Positions 19,078 to 28,543 of a stretch of 64,000 bases of DNA are shown piece by piece. The notes beneath the pieces were generated by a model. That model did no database searches. It was not told where the DNA came from and saw nothing but the letters and a program-made list of their open reading frames with translations. The number at the start of each line of letters is the position of its first letter. The first letter of the stretch is position 1. The translations under genes and the position numbers were made by a program. The stretch comes from Cruorifilaria tuberocauda (taxonomy: Eukaryota; Nematoda; Chromadorea; Rhabditida; Onchocercidae), in assembly GCA_013365365.1 (NCBI GenBank), contig JABVXU010000016.1, positions 337,282-401,281 of the forward strand. The letters run 5' to 3'.

Positions 19078-21759
19078 CTAAGCTGTAGAATGTGAAATGC
19101 ATTTAGATTTAACACTAAACTGTGCTGCTACTAATTTTGCAACTGGTACTCTATAAGGTGAACATGAAACATAATCCATACCTGATTTTATAAAAAATTC
19201 TATAGACCGTGGATCTGCACCATGCTCTCCACACACACCAAGCTTAATTTCCTTACGCATTTTTTTGCCTCTTTCGATAGCTATTTTTATTAGTTTGCCT
19301 ACTCCTTCAACATCAAGAACTTCAAATGGATCTTCCTCAAGGATACTACTTTTCTTATATGAGTCAAGAAAATTTACTGAATCATCTCTTGAAAGTCCCA
19401 TAGTTGTTTGTGTTAAATCGTTAGTACCAAAACTAAAAAATTCTGCATGTTGTGCCAATTTATCACCAATTAATGCTGCTCGTGGCAGTTCTATCATTGT
19501 TCCAATTGAATAAGTCTTACCTAGTGGTGACCTTTCATCGCATGATGTAGGAGTCTGTGTTTGAATCTTAGCTAGAATGCTAGAAGATTCTTTCTTTACT
19601 AACTCACATATTAAAATAAACTCTCTTTCATCCATGACGAAAGGAATCATAATCTCAGGTATAACTTCTATCTTTTTCTCGTCTTTTATCTCATTTGCAG
19701 CATTAAGTATTGCCCTAACTTGCATGGTATATATTTCTGGATAGGAAATAGCAAGTCTACAACCTCGGTGACCAAGCATTGGATTCTTTTCTGATAGCTG
19801 AGCTATTTTATTCCTTATTGCCTCAACAGGCTTGCTTAGTGATTCAGCAATCCTCTCTATAACAGATTGATCATTAGGCAAAAACTCATGTAGAGGTGGA
19901 TCAAGCAGGCGTATAGTGATTTCACTGCCACCCATAATAGAAAATATTTCCTTGAAATCGGATTTTTGCATTTCTTCTAGTCTGCTTAATGCATTAGCTC
20001 TTTCATTTTCATCATCAGCTATTATCAGTTTTTGAATAGATTCGATCCTATCACGGACAAAAAACATATGCTCTGTACGACATAAACCTATGCCTTCTGC
20101 TCCAAATTCTTTAGCAACCCTCGCATCCTTTGGGGTGTCAGCATTCGCCCTTATTTTGATTGTTTTGATTTCATCTAACCAATCAATTATTGTTCTTAAT
20201 TCTTGGGATAATCTAGGTAAAACTGTAGGGAGAATGCCAAGCATCACTTCACCTGTTCCACCGTTAATAGTAATTGGTTCACCTTTATTTACTTTTATAT
20301 TTCCTACAGAAAAGAAATTCCCCCCTTTATCGAGATATAATCCATTTACGCTACAAATACACGGCTTGCCCATTCCCCTTGTAACAACAGCAGCGTGTGA
20401 AGTCATCCCTCCTCGCGCCGTTATTATACCGCTTGCAGCATTCATTCCATGAATATCTTCAGAGCTTGTCTCTGACCTTACCAAAATTACTTTTTTACCT
20501 TGCTCCACAGCCTTCTCTGCGTCACTTGCACTAAATACTATATAACCTGAAGCAACACCTGGAGAGGCTGGTAATCCTTTCCCTATTGTTTTGTGATCAC
20601 ATTTAACATCAAGAACCGGGTGCAATAAACTATCAAAAATTTTTGGATTAATTTTCAATATCCCTTCTCCTTTTGTAATCACTCCCTCATTTACCATATC
20701 TACTATTATACGGACAGTAGCTTCAGGTGTGCGTTTGCCAGACCTAGTCTGTAAAATCCACAATTTACCGTCTTGAACAGTAAACTCGATATCCTGCATA
20801 TCCTTATAGTGCACTTCAAGCTTTTTACATATATCACACAATTCTTGGTATACACTTGGCATTAACTTTTCCATAGTATCTTTCTTCTCCCCATTAATAG
20901 GCATAGGTGTATAAACACCAGAAACAACATCTTCACCCTGTGCATTGATCAAAAATTCACCAAAAAATTCCTTCGTTCCAGTCAAGGGATTACGAGTAAA
21001 TATCACACCAGTTGCAGAATTATTATTTAAATTACCAAAAACCATTGCTTGCACATTGACTGCGGTTCCAATGGTTTCAGAAATGTTATTTATTCTCCTA
21101 TAGGAGACAGCCCTATCATTCTTCCAAGAAGAAAATACTGCATTTACTGAGTTAAGCAATTGCTCCTCAACATTCTGTGGGAAATGTTTCTCAGTTTTTT
21201 CATATATTATCTTTTTAAAAAGATCAATAAACTTCTTTAAAATGTCAGTACTAAAATCGGCTAAACTTTTTGCTCCTCTTTTTTGTCCCTCATTATCAAT
21301 GACACTTTGAAATAAGTGATAATCAAGCTGCATTACAATACTAGAATACATCATGATAAAACGGCAATAGCTGTCATAGGCGAAATGTTCTCCATTTTTC
21401 CTTGCAAGCCCTACAACAGTTGTGTCATTCAAACCAACATTTAGAATTGTATCAAGCATACCTGGCATGGAATTTACACTACCAGATCTTATAGAAACCA
21501 GTAAAGGATTGTCTGAGTTTCCGAAACCACAACCAACATCACTTTCAAGCATTACAACATATCTTTTGATTTCGTTACGCAGGTTGTCAGATATTCCATG
21601 TTTACAAGCGAAAATAGGGATTGTAAAACCAGGAGGAACAGGAATATCAATGTTACACATCTCAGCTAAATTTGCACCTTTCCCTCCTAGAAGATTTCTC
21701 ATTTCTGCACTGCCTTCACATTTATTCCTACTAAAGTAATATATCAACTTTTCTTTCAT
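19078..21759 (-). CDS. ppdK: Pyruvate, phosphate dikinase
   Basis: The enzyme interconverts pyruvate, ATP and phosphate with phosphoenolpyruvate, AMP and pyrophosphate. From the ATG at 21759 it has 893 residues, normal for the family. This start is preceded by AAAGG at good spacing. The frame is open for 31 more codons upstream, to 21852, but that extension has no homology. The N-terminal ATP-binding domain begins with the GGKGANLAEM segment. The central swivelling domain has the phosphorylated histidine in GGMTSHAAVVTRG. The C-terminal barrel has GIGLCRTEHMF, GHRGCRL and the catalytic cysteine in GVCGEHGADP. In Wolbachia it replaces or reverses pyruvate kinase and feeds gluconeogenesis together with glpX. 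Confidence 0.97.
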   Translation of the reverse strand: MKEKLIYYFSRNKCEGSAEMRNLLGGKGANLAEMCNIDIPVPPGFTIPIFACKHGISDNLRNEIKRYVVMLESDVGCGFGNSDNPLLVSIRSGSVNSMPGMLDTILNVGLNDTTVVGLARKNGEHFAYDSYCRFIMMYSSIVMQLDYHLFQSVIDNEGQKRGAKSLADFSTDILKKFIDLFKKIIYEKTEKHFPQNVEEQLLNSVNAVFSSWKNDRAVSYRRINNISETIGTAVNVQAMVFGNLNNNSATGVIFTRNPLTGTKEFFGEFLINAQGEDVVSGVYTPMPINGEKKDTMEKLMPSVYQELCDICKKLEVHYKDMQDIEFTVQDGKLWILQTRSGKRTPEATVRIIVDMVNEGVITKGEGILKINPKIFDSLLHPVLDVKCDHKTIGKGLPASPGVASGYIVFSASDAEKAVEQGKKVILVRSETSSEDIHGMNAASGIITARGGMTSHAAVVTRGMGKPCICSVNGLYLDKGGNFFSVGNIKVNKGEPITINGGTGEVMLGILPTVLPRLSQELRTIIDWLDEIKTIKIRANADTPKDARVAKEFGAEGIGLCRTEHMFFVRDRIESIQKLIIADDENERANALSRLEEMQKSDFKEIFSIMGGSEITIRLLDPPLHEFLPNDQSVIERIAESLSKPVEAIRNKIAQLSEKNPMLGHRGCRLAISYPEIYTMQVRAILNAANEIKDEKKIEVIPEIMIPFVMDEREFILICELVKKESSSILAKIQTQTPTSCDERSPLGKTYSIGTMIELPRAALIGDKLAQHAEFFSFGTNDLTQTTMGLSRDDSVNFLDSYKKSSILEEDPFEVLDVEGVGKLIKIAIERGKKMRKEIKLGVCGEHGADPRSIEFFIKSGMDYVSCSPYRVPVAKLVAAQFSVKSKCISHSTA

Positions 21760-21852
21760 CTTGCCTTTATTGACAAATACATTATATACATGACTCCAAT
21801 AAGTTTTCCTGAACTTAAAATCATATGTAATAAATTTTACAAAATCTAGCAA

Positions 21853-22677
21853 CAGTGTTCCCTACAATAAAACCAGCAAAGTAAAGCATAAAATATTGAA
21901 CAACTATCAATAGAAATATATGATATAAAACATTTTAAAGACTTTTTTGACTTTTTCAAAGTCAATTGATATATACAATTACTTATATGCAAAAAACATT
22001 ATGCACTAAAAGTGATAAAAACCTTCTCATTCATTTCTCTAATTGTGTTTCTAGGCTAGAATATCTTAATATGAAACTCAGCACTTCAATTTTCTAGCTA
22101 TTTAGGTTCTAAAAATTTCTGCAAGAAATAGAGTATTGTTGGTATTTCCTGCAAGAACTCCACAAAACTAGGTGTATTACAGAGATGTAGTTTAATATCA
22201 AACGATTCTGTTTGAAAGCATACTCAATACTATACTGTTAAAACTTATTCGAACTAAATCAAGGAGAAAGGGAAATGATTTTCAAATCCCAAAAATTACC
22301 CTTATAGTTATTCCTGGGTGCATTATCTTTCCAAAATAATGAGAATGTTGAAAAATACGAAAAGAGTGGCATTATTTTTCAGTATTCAGCAAAAGAAAAA
22401 ACCTAAGTAGTACATGAACAAAGAAAAAACATCCAATGAATAAGATATCTGTTTCTGTTTAAAATCTACTGAAATGCCAAAGGGCAGGAAAAGAAAAGGT
22501 TAAACAAGCAATTAAAAATGCACTTAATACCTACACTTCTAGATATTAGAAGCAAAATTGCTACCCCTCTGTCAAGGAGAGAAGACATGATAGATCAAAT
22601 CTAGGTTAAAAAAGCAAATTGCTAGATTCTAGCATTATTTACTAGTGTCATGGTATCAATTTTCCAAAAATCTTCTA
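21853..22677. other. Spacer upstream of ppdK
   Basis: No intact gene is visible. The left part should contain the ppdK promoter. The right part carries a broken plus-strand frame with a good ribosome-binding site (22275-22604, listed separately), and I see no RNA gene. Confidence 0.4.
22275..22604 (+). pseudogene. Candidate decayed small gene with intact Shine-Dalgarno sequence
   Basis: AAGGAG at 22261-22266 precedes an ATG at 22275 by eight bases. The frame then runs 109 codons to a TAG at 22602, interrupted by stops at 22305 (TAG), 22404 (TAA), 22437 (TGA) and 22470 (TGA). The start resembles a short signal peptide. The last 43 codons are open and basic. The ribosome-binding site and low stop count suggest a recently inactivated gene. 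The product is unrecognised. Confidence 0.3.
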
Positions 22678-23652
22678 TTAAGCACGATAAAGAAAATCAT
22701 TTATAATTGCCATTGCAACAAGTGTTGAAACCTGATATGCCTTATGATTTAGTAAATAGAAGCTTTTACCTGACTCTACAATAAGAGCTTCTGGGTGACT
22801 CCGAAAGAAAATATTACTATACTTATCTTCAATAGCCTCTATTACTCCATTACTAGAAAATGCTGCAACTTTATATCCAAGTAACTCTAACTTTCTTCTA
22901 TTTTCTGATGTATTGCTTACTTCTCCTGAATCGGTATCTGGAAGATATATTGAAAACCATCCATTCTCATCAGGTGGTAAAAATTTAGCTACAACTTTTG
23001 CTAAGCGGCTATTTGGGATTATCTTTATCTGCTTGAGAGGAATATTTTTTTGCTGTAGATTAGGCACTGACTTTGAGCGAGAGACTTTTCCCTCCTTAAC
23101 TGCAAGGCTATCTACATTCACTACTTCAACTCCCTTTGTATTTACAATGTTTCGCAAACTACCACATATACCAAGTAAGTGAATTGCAGGATTGTTATCT
23201 ACTATTCTCATGATAGCTTCAGTAACAACCTGACTGCAAGAAGTATGAGAAAAAAATTTTGAGCATAAATTGCAATAATTTCCTGAAATAAGTATCCTAT
23301 TTATTTTCTGTTCCTCAATAAACTCTTCAACTTTAACTTTCACTTCATCCAACACAAGATGATTTCCTGCTGATACTTCATCTTGACCTTGCTTTGCAGG
23401 ACTAAATAGCTCTTCTTGGATTTTCTTATGGGTTATTATCTTACCGTAATCTATCAGTACAGTTTTAATACCCCAATCATTAAATACTTTATAGATATGT
23501 TTTGATAAATCAACTTCACGTAAATGTGTTTTTTCATCTATTTCTAACAAACCAACAACTATACCTCTATTTACTGGTGGCAAGCTCTTGCTAGAGTTTG
23601 CATGAGAGATGTTGCTGAATAGTAAAATTACACCTAATAAGACATTAAGCAC
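22678..23652 (-). CDS. Exported class I glutamine amidotransferase-like protein (peptidase C26 type)
   Basis: The 324-residue protein has a signal peptide (about residues 1-18, ending near SHANS) and a class I glutamine amidotransferase-like fold. The nucleophile elbow is LLGICGS with C163, and the His/Glu pair is in SHPE (H286, E288). This is the arrangement of gamma-glutamyl-gamma-aminobutyrate hydrolases (C26) such as PuuD. An insert rich in Lys and Ser lies between the elbow and the HPE motif. An exported C26 protein would act on a gamma-glutamyl compound or peptide in the periplasm. The substrate is not known. It is a single gene, about 110 bp from the tRNA-Phe gene on the same strand. 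Confidence 0.75.
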   Translation of the reverse strand: MLNVLLGVILLFSNISHANSSKSLPPVNRGIVVGLLEIDEKTHLREVDLSKHIYKVFNDWGIKTVLIDYGKIITHKKIQEELFSPAKQGQDEVSAGNHLVLDEVKVKVEEFIEEQKINRILISGNYCNLCSKFFSHTSCSQVVTEAIMRIVDNNPAIHLLGICGSLRNIVNTKGVEVVNVDSLAVKEGKVSRSKSVPNLQQKNIPLKQIKIIPNSRLAKVVAKFLPPDENGWFSIYLPDTDSGEVSNTSENRRKLELLGYKVAAFSSNGVIEAIEDKYSNIFFRSHPEALIVESGKSFYLLNHKAYQVSTLVAMAIINDFLYRA

Positions 23653-23761
23653 TTCATTATAATATTTACACTTTACAGGTTATCTAACTTATATCAATAT
23701 TATTGACATAATGCATAAGAATATTTCCATTAAAAGAGAAATCTTAATAAAAGGGAGAAAG

Positions 23762-23834
23762 TGGCCTGAGCAGGAATTGAACCAGCGACACAAGGATTTT
23801 CAGTCCTTTGCTCTACCAACTGAGCTATCAGGCC
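23762..23834 (-). tRNA. tRNA-Phe (GAA)
   Basis: The minus strand folds into a 73-nt cloverleaf. The acceptor stem is GGCCTGA/TCAGGCC, the D-arm contains AGCTCAGTTGG, the anticodon loop is CTGAAAA with anticodon GAA, and the T-arm carries GGTTCAATTCC. The discriminator is A and a full CCA is not encoded. The sequence is fully paired, so it is a functional gene. It is divergent from coaD. Confidence 0.97.
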
Positions 23835-23911
23835 AATCGCGTGCTTTCATTCTTAGACAAAAATGTTATTATGTCTATTAAAAGTTTTTATACTTCTCAT
23901 AAGACTAAAGA

Positions 23912-24424
23912 GTGGCCGTTGATAATAAAATAGGAATTTACCCTGGTACATTTGACCCTATAACCTTTGGACATATTGATATAATAAAAAGAGCATGTAA
24001 ATTAGTTGATAAGCTAATAATTGGTATTGCAGAAAGTACTAATAAGTATACTACTTTTGATGCAAAACTACGTACAAGTATGACGAAAAATGAAATCAAA
24101 AGGTTAGGAATTAGTGCAAATGTTGTATCTTTTAATGGGCTGTTAATAAAATTTGCAAAAGAACAAAATGCCTCTGTTATTATTAGAGGGCTCAGAGCAG
24201 TATCTGATTTTGATTATGAGTTTCAAATGAGCTGGGTTAACTATAAACTTCTTCCTGAAATTGAGACTATATTTCTTCTTGCCTCTAAAGAGACACAATT
24301 TATTTCATCAAGTTTTGTGAAAGAAATAGCAAGGCTAGGAGAAAGTGTCAGTAAGTTTGCTCCAGAGAGTGTCCAGGAAGAATTGATTAATCTAATGCAA
24401 ACAAGAGCAAGAAGTAAAGAATGA
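23912..24424 (+). CDS. coaD: Phosphopantetheine adenylyltransferase
   Basis: The 170-residue enzyme makes dephospho-CoA from 4'-phosphopantetheine and ATP. It starts at GTG (23912), which gives the normal N-terminus. The nucleotidyltransferase motif TFGH is at 18-21 within GIYPGTFDPITFGH. RGLRAVSDFDYE (93-104) and ISSSFVKE (132-139) complete the active site. Length is typical (about 160-168). The next gene, the zinc-finger protein, starts 63 bp downstream on the same strand. The gene shows that CoA can be finished from an imported precursor. Confidence 0.97.
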   Translation: MAVDNKIGIYPGTFDPITFGHIDIIKRACKLVDKLIIGIAESTNKYTTFDAKLRTSMTKNEIKRLGISANVVSFNGLLIKFAKEQNASVIIRGLRAVSDFDYEFQMSWVNYKLLPEIETIFLLASKETQFISSSFVKEIARLGESVSKFAPESVQEELINLMQTRARSKE

Positions 24425-24487
24425 TATTTATTTTTCACACTAAATATGTATATTTAGCACATAAAATATTATAACTAGAGGAGAAGC

Positions 24488-24706
24488 ATGATAAAAGTGA
24501 GGGATAGCATAATAGTTTGTTGCCGTGGAGATGAGAATGACAGTAGTTTTGGTCATCCATTAATATACCTGTATAAAGAAGGAAGTGAAACATTTTGCCC
24601 TTACTGTAATAAGCAAATGGATGAAGAGCTCAAATCTAAAGGATCTAAATCTGTCAATAAGTGCATCGTGGCAGCAGCTAATAAAAGAGAAAGAATTCAT
24701 GGATAA
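24488..24706 (+). CDS. Zinc-finger (zf-CHCC / NDUFS6-like) domain protein
   Basis: The 72-residue protein carries the CHCC zinc-binding pattern: a cysteine pair at 11-12, H23 in FGHPLIYL, and C37 and C40 in CPYC. This domain is shared with the mitochondrial complex I accessory subunit NDUFS6. In alphaproteobacteria such small proteins are accessory or assembly factors of NADH:ubiquinone oxidoreductase. A strong AGAGGAG ribosome-binding site precedes the ATG. The C-terminal 25 residues are basic and unstructured-looking. The complex I link is by family only; no nuo gene is in the window. Confidence 0.82.
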   Translation: MIKVRDSIIVCCRGDENDSSFGHPLIYLYKEGSETFCPYCNKQMDEELKSKGSKSVNKCIVAAANKRERIHG

Positions 24707-24727
24707 TATTTCATCTTTATAAAACAG

Positions 24728-25354
24728 CTACTTTGTATACATAGCAATAAGAGGTGCAGTAAAAATAAAGCCATCCATGCGGTCAAGCATACCTCCATGT
24801 CCAGGTATTATACTTCCACTATCTTTAACGTTATAAACCCTTTTCACAAGTGATTCAGTAAAATCACCAAGTTGCGCTAAAATAGCAATTACAAGTCCAA
24901 TCATTGGAGAATAAAAAACAGAAAATAGGCCTAAAAATACTGATCCAAAAATTGTGCATACTATTCCAGCTAAGGTTGCACCAAAAAACCCTGCCCAAGT
25001 TTTGCCAGGACTAATAATTGGACAAATTCTAGCTCCACCAAAGTTTTGCCCAAACAGATATGCAGCAATATCTATATTCCAAATAGTTAAGATAAGCCAT
25101 ACTAATGTATGCTTTCCTTGTTGGAGATTATACAGACATATCAATGAAGCATTTGGTAGTGCAATCAACAACAATGCGAAAACATACAAGACTCTATTCC
25201 CACGAGTCAAATTATACCATTCAAAAGAAGATAGAACTGCTATCGAAAAAACCAGTAGATAAAACGATAAATCGTTGAAATATATAGCAAAAGAGAATAC
25301 AAGCAATATCATCATTGATGATAGTATTCTAACTACAAAATTGTTATCTTCCAT
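24728..25354 (-). CDS. cdsA: Phosphatidate cytidylyltransferase (CDP-diglyceride synthase)
   Basis: CdsA activates phosphatidic acid with CTP to give CDP-diacylglycerol, the precursor of all phospholipids, at the inner membrane. The protein has several membrane segments and the signature running from SLVKRVYNVKDSGS to GHGGMLDRMDG at the C-terminus, with SPGKTWAGF before it. I choose the ATG at 25354 (208 residues) because AGGGAG lies at proper spacing; an upstream in-frame start at 25375 would add seven residues. At about 208 residues it is shorter than many CdsA (260-280), mainly through fewer N-terminal membrane helices. It overlaps the end of uppS and forms the uppS-cdsA pair. Confidence 0.93.
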   Translation of the reverse strand: MEDNNFVVRILSSMMILLVFSFAIYFNDLSFYLLVFSIAVLSSFEWYNLTRGNRVLYVFALLLIALPNASLICLYNLQQGKHTLVWLILTIWNIDIAAYLFGQNFGGARICPIISPGKTWAGFFGATLAGIVCTIFGSVFLGLFSVFYSPMIGLVIAILAQLGDFTESLVKRVYNVKDSGSIIPGHGGMLDRMDGFIFTAPLIAMYTK

Positions 25355-26039
25355 ATCTTTTCTCCCTTTTTGCATAATCTTCTAATGCTTTACTCAAATC
25401 TTGACAAGAAAAATCAGGCCACAAAGTATCACAGAAATATAACTCAGCATAAGCTGCTTGCCATAACAAAAAGTTACTTAATCTTTTTTCTCCACCAGTG
25501 CGAATCAATAGATCCAACTTTGGTAAATCTTTAGTGTATAAAAATTTTTCAAATCTATCTTCTGAAACAGAATTAATATTTTCTTTTATAATCCTACTTA
25601 TAGCATGTATAATTTCTTGCTTTGCGCCATAGCTGACCGCTACAGTAAGCAACAACCCATCATTTTTACGTGTCATTTCTTCAACTTTCTTTATTTGATC
25701 AAATACTTTGCAGGGCAACAAATTTAAATTTCCAACAAAGTTCAATTTAATGTTATAGCTACAAATGAAATTAACTTTATCTTCATCAGTTAGAGTAAAG
25801 TAAAATAAATCAAATATACAATCGATTTCTTCTTTAGGTCTAAGCCAGTTCTCCATAGAAAATGCATATAAAGTTAAACATGGTATGGTTAAAGTTATAC
25901 AATACTTAGCAATATCATACGCAACTTCACTACCTTTCCTATAACCATCAATCTTTATCCTACCCTGCTTGCTTGCCCATCTACTATTACCATCCATTAT
26001 GATGGCTAAATGTTTTGGCAGAGATTCTAGATTCAACAT
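25344..26039 (-). CDS. uppS: Isoprenyl (undecaprenyl) diphosphate synthase
   Basis: The 231-residue cis-prenyltransferase elongates farnesyl diphosphate to the long carrier lipid used for envelope polymers. The N-terminal motif is AIIMDGNSRWA (12-22) with catalytic D16; YAFSMENW and RTGGEKRLSNFLLWQAAYAEL follow in the usual order. Wolbachia makes lipid II but lacks a full wall, so the product presumably carries lipid II precursors. It is translationally coupled to cdsA by an 11-bp overlap. A 312-bp gap separates it from frr, so it may have its own promoter. Confidence 0.95.
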   Translation of the reverse strand: MLNLESLPKHLAIIMDGNSRWASKQGRIKIDGYRKGSEVAYDIAKYCITLTIPCLTLYAFSMENWLRPKEEIDCIFDLFYFTLTDEDKVNFICSYNIKLNFVGNLNLLPCKVFDQIKKVEEMTRKNDGLLLTVAVSYGAKQEIIHAISRIIKENINSVSEDRFEKFLYTKDLPKLDLLIRTGGEKRLSNFLLWQAAYAELYFCDTLWPDFSCQDLSKALEDYAKREKRYGR

Positions 26040-26351
26040 CTTAATTTAATCAGATTTTGCAACTTAAGTGAAATTTTTTCAATCTCAGAAGGCATCTGAA
26101 AATGTGTTATTCCAGTTCCATGATACAGAAAGTACACTAAGCTGATAAGTTCAAAAGAAGTCATGATTATGTTAAAAATACAATATCCTTAATGAAGGCA
26201 TATGAAAAGCTTTATTAAAACGCTGGTTACTAAAAAGGTATTCTTTTTGATAGAAACTATTCTAAAGTCATAATGTTTATATAGTTACATACCAACTATC
26301 ATTATACATTACAATAGAGCTGAAAGTATTCACTCTTATTTATATCATAAC
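26040..26351. other. Spacer between frr and uppS
   Basis: These 312 bp contain no ORF or RNA gene that I can support. They interrupt the otherwise tight rpsB-tsf-pyrH-frr-uppS-cdsA run and probably contain the uppS promoter. Confidence 0.4.
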
Positions 26352-26909
26352 CTAACGATATAATATTTCCCTTTCTTTAATGGAAAATTCACCATCAATC
26401 TTTTTAATATTATTATCAGTAATATTTTGTACCTGTTTTTTAGCATCATGGAAATCATCTTCTGAGATTTCTTTACTTTCCTGCATTTTTTCTATCTCCT
26501 CCATGACATCTCTACGTATATTTCTAATAGCAACTCGTGCACTCTCAGCAAACTGGTGTAGCAACTTTACTAACCTTCTACGAGCTTCTTGTGTTAGATC
26601 TGGAAGAGTTATACGTATAGTGTTATTTTCAATAACATAGTTGAAATTTAAGTTAGTATTCAATATAGCATTTTTTATCTCACCTATAATACTAACATCC
26701 CAAACTTTAATTGATAAGGTCTTATTATCTGTAACTGAGATATCTGCAACCTGACTTAGCTTTTGATGCCCACTATAGGCATTTACAACTATACCATCTA
26801 GTAATGATACGCTAGCTCTACCAGTACGTATACCTTTAATATTATTGCAAAAAGATTGAACAGTTTTTAGCATCCTTTCTTTCATTTTAGTTTTTACTTC
26901 ACTTAACAT
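26352..26909 (-). CDS. frr: Ribosome recycling factor
   Basis: The 185-residue RRF splits post-termination ribosomes together with EF-G. Family features are the start with KERMLKTVQSF, the IRTGRASVSLLDGIVVNAYSG segment (about 26-48), the central DLTQEARRRLVKLLHQFAESARVAIRNIRRD stretch and the C-terminal coil. Length is exactly typical. It lies 10 bp downstream of pyrH on the same strand and is clearly co-transcribed with it. Confidence 0.97.
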   Translation of the reverse strand: MLSEVKTKMKERMLKTVQSFCNNIKGIRTGRASVSLLDGIVVNAYSGHQKLSQVADISVTDNKTLSIKVWDVSIIGEIKNAILNTNLNFNYVIENNTIRITLPDLTQEARRRLVKLLHQFAESARVAIRNIRRDVMEEIEKMQESKEISEDDFHDAKKQVQNITDNNIKKIDGEFSIKEREILYR

Positions 26910-26919
26910 AAGCTTTTTA

Positions 26920-27660
26920 TCACTTGCAACCTGAAACTATAGTATAAGTGCCAAACCCCTTAATAATATTAGCTATTTTTTCTCCTTTCAAAGAGAAAAC
27001 TATAATTGGAATAGAATGCTCACGTGCAAGAGAGATAGCTGAAGCATCCATAACCCTTAAATCACGTGTTAACAAATCCATATAAGAAAGCCTATCATAC
27101 ATTATAGCATCCTCATGCTCTCCAGGATCAGCAGAATATATACCATTTACTTGTGTGCCTTTTATGATAACATCACAATTTGTTTCAATAGCACGTAGAA
27201 CTGCAGCTGTATCTGTAGTAAAAAATGGATTACCAGTGCCTGCTGCAAAGATCACTACTCTACCTTTTTCCAAATGACGAATAGCTTTTCTCCTTATATA
27301 AGGCTCACATATAGAAGTCATAGGTATTGCAGACAATACCCTAGACCCTACTGAATTTTTCTCTAGGAAGTTTTGTAAAATTAAAGCATTAATTACAGTT
27401 GCAAGCATTCCAATATAGTCACTGCTTGCTCTCTCACAACCATTTAAGGATGCAGATGCACCACGAAAGATATTACCACCACCAACAACAACACAGACCT
27501 GAACTCCAAGGCTATAAATATCAGCTATACCTTTACATAACTTATCTATAACTTCCATATCGTGGCCAAAAGCACGTGAGCCCATCAAAGCTTCACCAGA
27601 AATCTTGAATAAGACTCTAGAGTATTTTACCTTATTTCCTTTGTTTATTGCATTGTCCAC
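26920..27660 (-). CDS. pyrH: Uridylate kinase
   Basis: PyrH phosphorylates UMP to UDP and is a hexameric amino-acid-kinase-fold enzyme. The 246-residue sequence shows [11 protein letters not shown] near the N-terminus, [11 protein letters not shown] (about 57-67), [20 protein letters not shown] and [12 protein letters not shown], all diagnostic. It sits between tsf and frr with 10-bp gaps on both sides, the conserved bacterial order. With carB it is the second pyrimidine gene in the window. Confidence 0.97.
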   Translation of the reverse strand: MDNAINKGNKVKYSRVLFKISGEALMGSRAFGHDMEVIDKLCKGIADIYSLGVQVCVVVGGGNIFRGASASLNGCERASSDYIGMLATVINALILQNFLEKNSVGSRVLSAIPMTSICEPYIRRKAIRHLEKGRVVIFAAGTGNPFFTTDTAAVLRAIETNCDVIIKGTQVNGIYSADPGEHEDAIMYDRLSYMDLLTRDLRVMDASAISLAREHSIPIIVFSLKGEKIANIIKGFGTYTIVSGCK

Positions 27661-27670
27661 CTCTAATTAC

Positions 27671-28543
27671 TTAACTTCTATTGCCCAAAATAAGTAACTT
27701 ATAATCAGATAACTTAATAGGAGAATTTACACTTGATTCATTTAACTTTATAAAATCAGAAACTTTTATCTTATCATCTTTTATAAACTTCTGCTCCAAT
27801 AGAACAACTTTCTCATAATACTTGGCTATTTGTCCATCTACTATTTTTTTTGTTATTTCTTCAGGCTTATTTAAGCTATTTACTTGTTTTTCAACTATAG
27901 AACGCTCATTACTTAATTTTGTACAACACAAATTATCTATAGAAAGAGCTTCTGGTTTCATAGCAACTACATGCATTGCTATTTGCTTTCCAATCTCCTG
28001 TAACTTTGATTGATCACCTGATGACTGCAACGCAACTAAAGCTCCAATTTTACCAAGATTACATATATCACCATGCACATAGCCAGCAATAACACCATCT
28101 TCATCGTTTTCTAGGTAACAAAGCTTACTCAACTCCACCTTTTCCCCGAAAATAGATGTATTATTTATAATAACTTCTTGCACAGTACCAATATCTTCAT
28201 ATTCAGCATTTTTTAAATCATCAATATTAGTACAGCGCTTTCGATAAGCAATTGATACTAAGTTTAAAATCAATTTTATAAACTTTTCATTTCTTGCAAC
28301 AAAATCAGTTTCACAATTGAGCTCAATCAATACACCACGATTTCTATTTAAATGCATAGCAACTAGCCCATCTGAAGTTACCCTATCAACTTTCTTGTCA
28401 GCTTTAGCAAGTCCTATTACACGTAATTTATCAATAGCCTTTTTAATATCACCATTACACTCTTCTAACGCTTTCTTACAGTCACCTATACCAATACCTG
28501 TTCTATCACGCAGCTCCTTTATACTACTTGTACTGATTTTCAT
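27671..28543 (-). CDS. tsf: Elongation factor Ts
   Basis: The 290-residue nucleotide exchange factor for EF-Tu begins with [26 protein letters not shown], the family's UBA-like N-terminal domain, and has the conserved [10 protein letters not shown] motif (about 75-84) that contacts EF-Tu. The core is slightly divergent in its C-terminal half (Lys-rich), as in related symbionts. Its ATG overlaps the end of rpsB by 4 bp, so translation is coupled. Confidence 0.96.
   Translation of the reverse strand: MKISTSSIKELRDRTGIGIGDCKKALEECNGDIKKAIDKLRVIGLAKADKKVDRVTSDGLVAMHLNRNRGVLIELNCETDFVARNEKFIKLILNLVSIAYRKRCTNIDDLKNAEYEDIGTVQEVIINNTSIFGEKVELSKLCYLENDEDGVIAGYVHGDICNLGKIGALVALQSSGDQSKLQEIGKQIAMHVVAMKPEALSIDNLCCTKLSNERSIVEKQVNSLNKPEEITKKIVDGQIAKYYEKVVLLEQKFIKDDKIKVSDFIKLNESSVNSPIKLSDYKLLILGNRS

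Noticed and set aside
24443..24460. CTAAATAT/ATATTTAG hairpin after coaD as terminator
   Set aside because: It is pure A+T apart from one pair, has a two-base loop and no T-run, and the next gene on the same strand follows closely.
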